This document shows, piece after piece, positions 14,001-25,500 of a stretch of DNA of 64,000 nucleotides. This DNA is from Bretschneidera sinensis (lineage: Eukaryota; Streptophyta; Magnoliopsida; Brassicales; Akaniaceae), in NCBI GenBank assembly GCA_023935145.1, contig CM043698.1, forward strand, positions 84,050,001-84,114,000, written 5' to 3'. Within the stretch, counting starts at the first letter, position 1. Each line of letters opens with the position of its first letter. The notes beneath the pieces are model-generated. The model was not told the DNA's origin, did no database searches, and saw only the letters and a program-made list of their open reading frames with translations. The position numbers were made by a program, and so were the translations under genes.

Positions 14001-17000
14001 TTGTACGAGAGAAGTCATCAATAAAAGTAACAAAATACTAATAACCAAGCTTAGACTTGATTCTAATAGGACCATACATCTTAATGGACTAACATGAAAG
14101 CACTACTAACACAACTCTTATCAAAAAACATGAAAGCACTACTAACACAACTCATATAAAAAAAACATGAAAGCACCACTAACATGACTCTTACTCTGGA
14201 TGGATAAGACTCCCTATGTTTCCATATTGACATGCTTCACACTCTAGTTTTGAACTGAATGACGGAACCTTCTAGGATGACCTAGCCTACAATGCCACTG
14301 ATGAATAGAAGTTAATGAAGACTGAAGTCCAACTTCACTAGGAGTATTGATATCAAAAAAATGATAGAGACCTCCCAACTTTACGCCCTCCACCAGTCTG
14401 CTTCATCTTTAGATCCTGAATAACACATACTAAAGTAAAGAAAGAAGGATGAACAAAATAAGTCCTCATACAACTGACCAACAGACAAACATTAAAAGGA
14501 ATATTTGAAACATATAGACTGAATCAAGTAAAATATTTGGAGAAAAATTAGCCATTCCAACATCGAAAGGTTGAACCATCAACCATAGTCACACTAGATG
14601 AAGGAAAGGAACAAAGTTCAGAAATATAACACTTAGAACCTGTCATATGATGTGAAGCCCCAGAATCAATGGTCCAAAGGGTGGACTGAGTGTAAAGTCA
14701 CGTACCATCCTTTCTGCTCTTAGCTAGAGTAGAGCAGAAAAAGATGCTGATTAGAAAACAACCTAGCATACGCTTCCTTGGAAATTAGTATAACTGTCAA
14801 AGGTCTAATCAGATGTAGACTGTGCCTGACAAACTCTTCGAGGTTTTTTATCACGAAAATACTCTTGGTTGGCATATCGTGCTGTGGGTTGAAGATCATA
14901 ACACCAAGGTGTAGTATACCCATATCAACCACAATTGGTGCAATATGTAGTACCATCACCATTCTACCACCTCTCTCCATGCATCTGTTTTGATCAGCTG
15001 AGCCGCCAGGGCCTCGACCCCTATCTCCTCCAAATCCACGGCTAACTCGTCCACCATCACTACTATATGAGATAACCATAGTTGATTTATCAGTCAAACG
15101 AGCACCAAAGTCGGATAATGTAGCTTTCTGTAGCCTAGCAAACGCCTCTCCCAAAGGCGGTAATTCTGGACCCAGAATCATAGAGCTATATTCTGGCTTA
15201 AGACCAGTTAAAAATTTGACTGTTTTAAAATCTTCCCTTTGCTTTTGCATCTTAGCGACATCAGAGTAGATCGGCTGGTAAGTATTAAGTTCATAAAAAA
15301 TTCTGCACATCTCTGAATAATACTTTTCTAGGTTGCGATCAACTTGTTGAGTATTATAGTATGATTGATACACTTCGTAAATTCTGTCACATTGTTGGAA
15401 CCTAAAAACATTCGTTGGCGATGCTCTCAAACTTGTTTGGCAGTCTTTAGTAGCATGACCCTAATCTGTGCATCCTCCTTCAACCACTCAGCTTACTTGT
15501 CAGATTGGGTTGAAGTTGAATCCTCTTAAATTTATTTAAACTTGTTTAAAATGTCACCTCTACAGCTGCTGCCTACAAAATATAGTTGCTCCCATTTAGT
15601 TTTTTTGAGGTCATAGGCATGTGGATTATCTCATTAGACATGCCACCAATCATCTTACTATCCATGGAACTTCACACTTTTTCTTATAACAAACACTACT
15701 AAAGAACTCTGCACACGTTTTCTTTATCAAACACTACTAAAGAACTCTACACACCACACGGACCATCAGAATGCTAAATCTTTGCAGTACCACACACAAG
15801 ATCAAGTTATCAAGTTGCCAAAGCACAAAATTAATCACCACCAACACATATATATGCATGAACAGCACTGCTACGATAGCTGCACTCTTATTATCCCACA
15901 AACCCAAGCATCATCACTTCAAAAACAATCTCTTTTCTCACTGCAAACATCCTCCACACGATCTATTTAAGTACACAATTGATCACCACATCTCACTCAC
16001 AAAGGGATAAAAGTCTCACACTAACAAAAGCCTTAAGTTCACAGCATTCGAGATGTTGCCCTAAAGATTAACCCGCTCTGATACCATGTTAATATATTAA
16101 ATAGCAGATAGGAGAAAGGGAGAAGAGAAAAGAAGAATAGAAAAGGGGGCAGAACTGCAGAACACTCATTCAGCCTAGCCCCTCAGATGACTCACAAAAT
16201 ATGAAAGGGAAAATTCTTTCCTTCACTACTACACCAGCAACAAATATGATAATATAGAGAAGAAAATAAAGAAAGAACCTACAACACTGCATAATGACTA
16301 CATAATGACCCAAATACCCTTAATAGTTTATATAAATTATGAGTGGATTTGAAAACTAAGAAAAGGTTATACAGTTTCTATAATAAGTTTTTCTCAAAAA
16401 AAATCTAATCTCTCTCCCTCTCTCTATTGTGTGCTCGCTTTCTCACACTTTCACTCTCTGGTAGACACATGCGCTTAAGATTGATTCTTGATTTCATGTA
16501 TATCTGCATGCACATGTGGTAGTTCCGGTGTCAGACTGATTCTTGCTCTTAATTGGCCTATAACTTTGTAGCATTCTAAGAAACATATGGTAAATGATTG
16601 TACATTTGTACTCGATCTAGATTCTTGCCAGAGCACAGAATTTTTATTGAGTTTCCCAAAGCCATAGACCTTACTAGTGCATGGTGAACTTACAGTTCAG
16701 CAACCATCTCGAAGCATCTTAGGCAGTTAGGTGTGTTTCTTACATTTCTGGTCCTCAGCTATGATTGTGACACTGCGCAAGTATACTTGTGACATCACTG
16801 AATTTATTTTGACTTTAAAGATGGATGGGTATCTGTAACTTATAAAATGGAAAGAAAAAATGATCTATTTTCTGATATGTGTGCCACTTTTATGTCTTCT
16901 TATTTCTATGAACTCTCTTTTCTTATTGATGATTCCTTAATTATTAAATAATCTGCCTTGGTTACAGGAAGGGAAATTGAGTTAACTTTTTTCTCATTTC

Positions 17001-20000
17001 ATTGCCTAGGAATCTTCCAATGCTGGAACTGTCAAAGATGATTCTGCGACCGAAATCCTTGATATTAGTGCAAAGAGTGCTTTAGTTTTCCTTATATCAG
17101 CATCCACTTTTCTGGTGCTACTATATTTTTTCATGTCATCATGGTTTGTCTGGCTGCTGATTATATTCTTCTGCATTGGTGGCGTGGAGGTAATGTACTT
17201 CTTTCAGATGTTAACTTGCACATTTTCTGTTTCTAAAAAATATAAGGATTGCATAGCAGTGGCAGTTAACCATAGTTAAGGCATGTCGAGTTACTAGTTG
17301 CTTGATTCGTATTTGCAAGGCTAGTACAATGCAGGAACAGGTATGTGTGTGTGTATTTATAAAAAAATGACAAACAACTTTGTGCATAACAAAATGCAAA
17401 TTTAAAGAAGTAATTCAAATTCGTATTGGTAAATTATGGGTATGGGTAAATTTCCAAAACCGAAAAATATGTACACCAAGTTTTCTTAAAATATGTAACA
17501 ATATATTACATTACAAGTTTATCCAGAATCTATTTTTTGAGTAATTTTATGGTTTTTTGATTAAATGAGAAAACTAATTGGATGTATTTATGTATTTAAT
17601 TACATGTATCCCACATTTGATTATAGATATAAGAAAAGTAGAAGACAAATGCAAGTAATTATGTTATTAAATTGTTTTCTTTCCAAAACTAAGTTCATTT
17701 TTGTTAGATTTAGGATAGGATAGGTGGTTTAATAGTTTTGGGTTTTCGTTTAATGGGAAATCTTTTGTAGGTTTCTTTTCATCTTTCTCTTTCTCGTTGA
17801 GTTTGGGTTTTTAAGTGGTCGTGATGAAGAGTTCAGTGTGCAGGTTCTATGTGGTTGTGGAAAAGAAATCCTTTTGAGTTAGTTCTTCTTCCCTCTCATC
17901 TTTTCTCTCTTTCTCGCTGTGTTTGGGTTTCTGAGTGGCCGTGATGAAGAATTCAGTGTGCAGGCGGTTTGTGGTGGTGGAAAAGAAATTCTTAGAGTTT
18001 GTTATCGAAGGAAGGCTGAGGATGTGCTAAAGATTACAGAGTTTTCTCCTAAAAGGAGGATATCTTTCTGTTTAAATATTGAGGAGTTTCAATGACTGAT
18101 GAAGTCCTGGCATGAGTTTTGGTTTGCAAATGGTGGGGAGGATTTGGTTCCTTATATTTAGAAAACATAATTGCTCTTTGTTGATGGGTTTTCATAGGAA
18201 TCACAATGGAAGAACACTTTCACTCACTGAGATTAATCAGAGAGGTCTCGATTCGAGGTTCTTTCTAAGGGTAGAGAGGCCGGAGGACGGTGGAATGTGT
18301 TTCAGGCCTTGTCGAAGCTGTGTAAACTTGCGCTGTTGACTCAGAAACGGGATGTGGGTCTGTTATCAAGTCCAGTTTCAGGTGGGGCAGGTAGCTGAGG
18401 ACCCATTCGCTTGGTGGGTAGTGGCTCGACGTTGTTGTGCTTTGAGTGGGTGTTGTCTCCGTTGTGGTTTTGTGCTAGATAGGGTTTATTCGCAGAGTGG
18501 TGGGGAGAGTGGCTGCAACCCCTCTCTGTCTAAAATGGTGGTCCTGTGATCGGAGAGTGGTCTGATTGAAATGATTAATTTTCTGGGATGCAATTTTAAT
18601 TGATTATTTGATATAGTTTCATCTACTATAAGGACCATATTGTTAGTATTGTGATTTATCAAAAAAATGTTAGTATTGTGTTCCTGGTCATAGTTGAGGT
18701 TTCACTGTTCCCCCTGGAAAATAAATAAGGAATATATAATTGTTTTAGACTGAAGTGATTCCTTGCTGGCGTTTCATTTTGAAAAGGGACTCACTATTTT
18801 TTTAGAGTTTTTGGTATTTGGGGGTTTTGTGAGCATTTTTGTCTGTCCATCTTCTATACTTGGCAAATTTAATTTTCATGCTTCCACTGTTCCAGAAGAT
18901 TTTCTTAGGGAACTTGGTCGTTCATTTAGTATAAATTTCCTATCAAACATTTCTGAGCATAGTTACTTGGATCCCTATGTCCCCCCTGGAACCGCAATTC
19001 GGATCCTACGTTCCGATTCGTTGTGCATTCGCACACCCGATTCCTAAAATTAACGATCCAAATTTTTATTAAGACTTTTAGCTAAAAAAAATTTTAAAAA
19101 AATTTATAGACAAAAGAAAAGATATAAGAGAATGTTCATACTTTATTTTTAAATCATGTTTGTTGACTTTACTATTTTGTCAAAACTCTTACATCTTATA
19201 AATTATTATTATGCACACAGTTCTATTTATATTGTACTCATAAATATATAATATCTTAATTTTATGTATGATATAAATCATTTAAGTCTACCCTCAATGT
19301 ATCGCGTACAGAGTGGGTAACGTACCATGTTCTCATACTCGTACTGCGAACCAGGGCATACCAAGTTCTTAGTAACCATGTCTCTGTGGAGTGATCCTAG
19401 TTTTTAGAGTAATTATTCGCAAGTAGAAGATTTTTGCATTTTTTTTCTATTACATATGACATACACATATCTGCAAGACTGGGAGTTAAAGTCCTGCAAC
19501 AGGTGTCTGACAATTCTTTTTTAATGTGTACATAAGTTTGATGTGCATGCATCTGCATATGCCCACATACATGCATGTTTGCCTAAGATCGAGTCTCCAC
19601 ATGCAAATTATAGAAAATCTGAGCACCTTTTATGTATAATTGAAGTATAATAATTTTTTCAATCAGAGAGGAAGTCATGATTACGTAAATGCACATATAC
19701 ACGTTGTGTGGATTTACTTTCCTTAATTTTCTGTTTCTGGAACAAGCCTGTGAGTCTGTGACTCGTTGTTTTTCTCTCTTCTTCTTATTGTAATTTATTT
19801 TTCACTTTTTTTCCTGTTACTATAATATTCATTTGGTAGGGGTACATTCTATAAATTGACTTCTTTGACATGCTTATTGAAGTGGTTTTTGTTTTCAGGG
19901 CATGCATAATTGTATTGTGACACTTATTTCAAGGTATGTTCAAAATTTTCGTCTATTAACCTATCAAGTAGCTGATTTATGTCCGGTAGTTCTTTTATCT

Positions 20001-22518
20001 CTTGCTAGTTATTCATAAGTACATATTTCATTGCTAAGCAGAAAATGCAGAAATTGTGGCCAGAAGACAGTGAATTTGCCTCTCTTGGGGGAGGTTTCTA
20101 TTCTCTCACTTGTGGTTCTGTTATTCTGTATTGTATTCGCTGTTGTCTGGGTTGCAAAGCGGCGAGCATCATATTCATGGGTTGGCCAAGATATTCTTGT
20201 AAGTCTCTTAGCTCAAGTGGTTAAGGGGGTGGGGAGGGTTGGTCAGGAGGTCGTTTCTTCTCTCTGATTTTTTCCACTGGTCATGCCTTTCATGTTGGAT
20301 TATTAAACTTTTTTTCCTCTTTGGTTGTCCCCTATATTTTTCCTTCCAAAAATCCACCTAAGATTCTCGATAGACTCTATGCTTTCTTGAAGTTGAGAAA
20401 GCCTCTTTTTTTTAACTCCCTAAACCATTTTGTGAGTTCCTCTAGCAAAAGTGGATGCGGATGAGAGGAATGGAAGTACAGTACATTACTCATTCTTGTT
20501 TCCCCCCTTATGGCTGGACTTTTTTTTTTAAAAAAAGAATAAATTCTAATGATTGCTATGATTATAAACTTAGAAATGTATATTTCCCATTGCTTTTGTT
20601 AAATTGTCTCCTAAACTGGTTTGAGATGGAGTAGCAGTCATATTCATTTTTATGTCTGAGTTGATTTGGATTCAATCTCACTATGCATTGTGGGGTCATT
20701 ATGAGTTGATATTATCTTGCAGTGAAACCTCAAAGGAAAATGTTTGCCATTGTTTATTTAGTTAATTTTTACCTCAAATTTTGTCCACCTATCTGATTCA
20801 CAATTATTTCAATTTCGAAAAAACTTGAGACTTTTGCGGGACTTGTGTGGACTTTTGATGTAAAGTTGCTATGTTTGGTATAACTAAAAAAGTAAAGGGT
20901 ATTTTTGGAGAATGAATAATAACCATACTTGACCTGTGAAAAGGGGGGTGGTGGGGAACCTAAAGTTGACTTCCTATGTACTTTTTGTCATTGAAGGTTA
21001 TGTTCTTTGTTTTACATGTTGGTTGCTTATGTTTTTTGAATTTCTTTAGCTTATAACTTCTTGGTTGATATTTTTGGAGAATGAATAATAACCATACTTG
21101 ATATGTGAAAAGGGGGGTGGTGGGGAACCTAAAGTTGACTTCCTATGTACTTTTTGTCGTTGAAGGTTATGTTCTTTGTTTTACATGTTGGTTGCTTGTG
21201 TTTTTTGAATTTCTTTAGCTATCCCTTTCACTACCTAAAATGACTTCTTGGTTGACAGGGTATCTGTTTGATGATAACAGTCTTGCAGGTGGCTCGATTA
21301 CCTAACATTAAGGTACTTTAGTTTGGTTTGTTATGCATTTGATGTGTCATGTTTCTTATCTGTCCCCTGATGGTGTTATTATAACTCAGGTTGCTACCAT
21401 ACTTCTTTGTTGTGCATTTTTCTATGACATCTTCTGGGTTTTCCTATCACCATTAATATTCCACACGAGTGTTATGATTGCGGTGAGTTTTGATCCTTAT
21501 TTCTGCAAGTCTTTTATTTATAGAGTTGAAACCGCAGTTACATTGCTTATATGTTGAGCACCGAAACTGGTTTGTTGTCCAACACATAGTTACTGGGATC
21601 ACTATTCCCCGCTTGGAACCACGATCCGGATTTTACGTTCCGATTCATGGTATTCGCGTAGGGATCTCTAAAATTGGCGTTCCAAATTTTTATGAAGACT
21701 TTTAGCTAAAAAATTGAAAAAAAAAAATATTTCTAGACACAAGAAAGGCAATAAAAAAATGCTCAAACTTTATTTTAAATTTATGTTTTCTAATATTATG
21801 TTTATTGACTTTAGTATTTTGTCAAAACTGTAATATCTTCTAAACTATTATTATGCATACATTTCTATTTAAATTGTACTTATAAATATATCTAATATCC
21901 TAATTTGATATATGTACTTATACATAATAAAAACCATTTAAGTCTACTGCGTACGGGGTGGGTAATGTACAACGTTCCCGTATCCATACCGCGACGTGCC
22001 GAGTTCCTTGTAACTATGGGTCTTGGACTAAAATAAGGTCTTCTAGAGATTTATCAGACAAGAGAAAGGGTCCCCTTCAGGTATATGATAATGGGACTTA
22101 TTAATAAGTTGTAGGGAGCAGTGGTTTCTTTCATTTACTTTTTTTCCCCTTTTATTTCTTGAGTCATTTTTAACGTTTGTATAATCTAAATGTTGCACAT
22201 TAGCCAATTGTCCTTATCTTAGATTGTCTTCTATTTATATAGGTTGCTCGAGGGGACAACAGTGGTGGAGAATCCATTCCCTTGCTTTTGAGAGTCCCTC
22301 GACTTTTTGACCCTTGGGGTGGTTATAATATGATTGGTTTTGGAGACATTCTCTTTCCTGGTTTGCTCATTTCGTTTGCTTTCAGGTACATTTCTCATTC
22401 TGCATTTTCAAACCTTTATTAATTAAGTACTATCTGGCTTTGCTTTGATTGTCAATCATCATATTTAACAGCTATTGAAGTGTTACTGCAGATTTCCTTA
22501 TCCCCCTCCAACCCCCCC

Positions 22519-22549
<31 letters not shown>

Positions 22550-25500
22550 ATAAAAAAAATAAAAACAAAACAAAAGGAAAAGGGAAGGGAAGATAAAGTT
22601 GAAGGAACTTGAAGGGAGATCCCATTCCATCGTATGGTCCAGCTTCCTAAATGTTTGTTTTATCTTGTAGACTGGATGGTCCTTCTTTGAGGCTTTTCTA
22701 TATATATTTTTAAAAAAAATTTCTTGGAGTTTCTTTCATCTGAACGAGTCAGTAACCTCTGTTAGTATTTGGTTGGATAAGGATCCTCTTCTATGCTATG
22801 ATTCTGGCAAACAAAAATGATGCAATTACATTTAAATATTGTAATAAATCCGGGTAGGACTAGGATACAAATAAAAAGTTGGACTCCAATTTTTTTGCCT
22901 TTCGTTATAGATTGAACCCAAGTTACAAAACAATAAAAAAATTATAAATTACTACTGATTTTATGTTTATAATGACTAGATTAGGATTCCATTTCTTTTA
23001 TGGTGGGAATGCACGTACAATATTTTTATATGCATGTAGGTGGGTGGGTAGATTGATAGATATACAGAGTGAACCTGACAGTTTCTTTTTTTTTTTCCCC
23101 CATAAAGCACAGATTGAATGAGATGTATATAATTTTTTTTAATGTGAGAAAATAATTTCAATCAATGAGATGTAGAGAGAGGGAGCATTTGTAGATATTA
23201 GTGTGCATGTGGGTGGGTAGGTAGAGAGAGAGAGTGACAATCTATTAGTGGATAAAATTATGTGATACATCAGTATCGTAAAAGTTTTAGTCTTGGAGAG
23301 AATCTTAAAGAGGAAATGGTAAGAAACAGATTTATACAAAGATGGATATGATTTGAGATCAAAACCTGATGTTGATTGAGAATTGGACGTTGGATAGGTG
23401 GCTATGTACATGATAGTATCTATTCGCTAACTGTTGCTACTGTAGGACATTTAAGGTAGATTGTTAATTAGTTGGAGGATGTGTCTAACATGTCAGTCTG
23501 CCAGCTGCTTTTTCTTGATTGTTACTATAAATATTCAAGGCATTCAATTTGGCTTTTGTAAGTTACTGAAAGTTTGCTATGAACTTACATATTTTAAAAT
23601 AGAGAGGTCAATTGTGTAAGAATTGCAGAGCACTTAAAATAGTATTCATCATGCTTTTAAATTGATATGGTTTTGATGTTGCTGTCACAGAATAAAAAGA
23701 TAACATGCTATCATGCCACAAGGCCATTGGCAAGGTTATTTCACTTCTAGTGTGAATAAAGCCTGACTTAAGGAGGCAGTGGTTCTACTTAGAATTACTT
23801 CCATATCATGAATGAGTGTGTGCTGGAATGCTAGACACAAAGTATGGTTATGTTATTTTGTTTGGGCGTCTTTCCTAATATTTGGCTCTCTGTTTAAGAT
23901 TTTGTTTTGAGAGGCTTTATCTTTTTTCCTTTCTTCTGCTTTTTGCGTTTATTGTTGTTGTTATTGTTATTTTTATTGTGATTCTCATTGTCGTTATTTT
24001 CACTGTCATTACTATTGACATTGTGAATGTGATTGTCTCATTGTTTTGTTGTTGATGTTGATTGTCGTCGTTATTATGATTATCATTTGGTTTTTTTATT
24101 TCTGGTTGCCTTAGATATGACAAGGCAAATAAGAAGGGCATATTAAATGGATACTTTCTTTGGTTGGCAATTGGCTATGGATTTGGTGAGCATACTTGTA
24201 TAGTATAATGTTTATTCATCTTAATTCGTTTGCATATTAATACAAAGAGTTCCAACTATGTTCAAGTTGAAATTTTAGAAATCTAATGTACAGGTAATTG
24301 AAATTAAGATTGGAAAAGTGCACTTACAATGTTCACTAAATAATTCCTTGAGCCTAGAAGTTACTATAGTGGAAAACTGTCTAGAAGTCCTCCAAGAGCA
24401 GTCATTTCAGAAAAGAAAGAAAAAAACTTAACTTCATATACAGATGATATTTCCCTCAGTGAACAAATAACAAACATGAAACGACGACACTTTATGTTAC
24501 GCTTCTCACCATTGGACAGCATCAAAGGTGACATTAAGACACCTGTTAGTCAGACTTATTATTTTTCCCGTTATTATTCAGATTTCTCAAGAAGTGACTC
24601 TTTTGTTTCTTGTTATAAAGTATAACTAATAGTAGGAAGTGCATGTTTTTTTTTTTCTTTTCTTTTTCTTTCTTTCCTTTTTCCTCATTGCTTTTCACAA
24701 AATTACCTTTTCTCCAGCATCATCATTATTCTTTATAAGTATTCTCAAGTATCGTAACTAGAGAATTTAAGATAGAATAGGTCCTAACAAGAAATTGATG
24801 TTGAATCTCAAGTATATCATTAAGAGTTTCAAGAAAAAAAAATGTTTGTTTGTGAAGCAATGACTTTTTGGACTTTTTATTCTACCTTTAAACAAATAAA
24901 TGCTTGCATTTTTCCCCCATACTGCTGCTAAAAAAAGTTTATTTTTGTTCATAAGCAGAAAGTCACTTTTTGCTATTGTGTATTTCTAAAACAACATTTT
25001 TTTATAAGACTAAAAGAATGAATACTTTTCATTGTGCTAAGCAAACAGGAGCTAAATTCGCACGTTAATTAGTTGTATACCACTTGTGTAACTTGGTTAT
25101 AAAACTTTTCCTTCCACTCTTATGGAAAATAAAACTTGCAGAGCCCCTGCTGTCAGCCTTAAGAGATTTAATCTTGGATGTCTCAATTTCTTGAACTAAA
25201 CAGTTTTCTGTTTGGACATTTTTTGACGTTCAATAGCAGAGAAAATATTCCTGTTGTTGTTCGAACTTTCATCTAGTATTGTCAATACCTGATAGCTTTA
25301 TCTATGTAAGGTGGTCATTGCCCTATGTTGTGCTCCAATATGATGTACATGCACGGTTCATAGAATTGTCTTTTCTTATGTTTTAGTTCCAATATGATGT
25401 ACGTGCATAGTTTTCCTTTTGATGATACCAATGGTGGGTTTTCTCTATTGCAGGTCTCTTACTAACATACCTAGGGTTATATCTGATGGATGGGCATGGT

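Larger units (their letters stand above)
10960..16086 (-). mobile_element. Degraded Ty1/copia element inside SPPL intron 5
   Basis: On the minus strand the order is PBS (16075-16086), Gag (15430-14720), protease ([10 protein letters not shown] near 14640-14680), a CEACQYG pre-integrase word near 14220, RT (about 13060-12290) and RNase H (about 11330-10960). This is the Ty1/copia order. An unrelated insertion (11341-12260) separates RT from RNase H. Stops and frameshifts are scattered throughout. It is antisense to the host gene, so its own terminators do not face SPPL transcription. Confidence 0.8.
7846..17009 (+). other. SPPL intron 5, 9.2 kb, TE-filled
   Basis: This single intron makes up more than a third of the SPPL gene. 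It holds a Ty3/gypsy gag fragment and PBS-like site (about 8920-10625), a degraded antisense Ty1/copia element (about 10960-16330), an inner insertion of unclear type (11341-12260) and a LINE tail. A start resembling hAT-type ends (CAGTGTTTTTAGAGGCG) lies near 8312 with no partner visible nearby. The rest is AT-rich, without a recognisable gene. Confidence 0.85.

Noticed and set aside
23917..24141. Asparagine/histidine-rich reading frame on the minus strand
   Set aside because: It is the complement of a GTT/ATT-rich repeat in SPPL intron 11 and overlaps the real exon 12.
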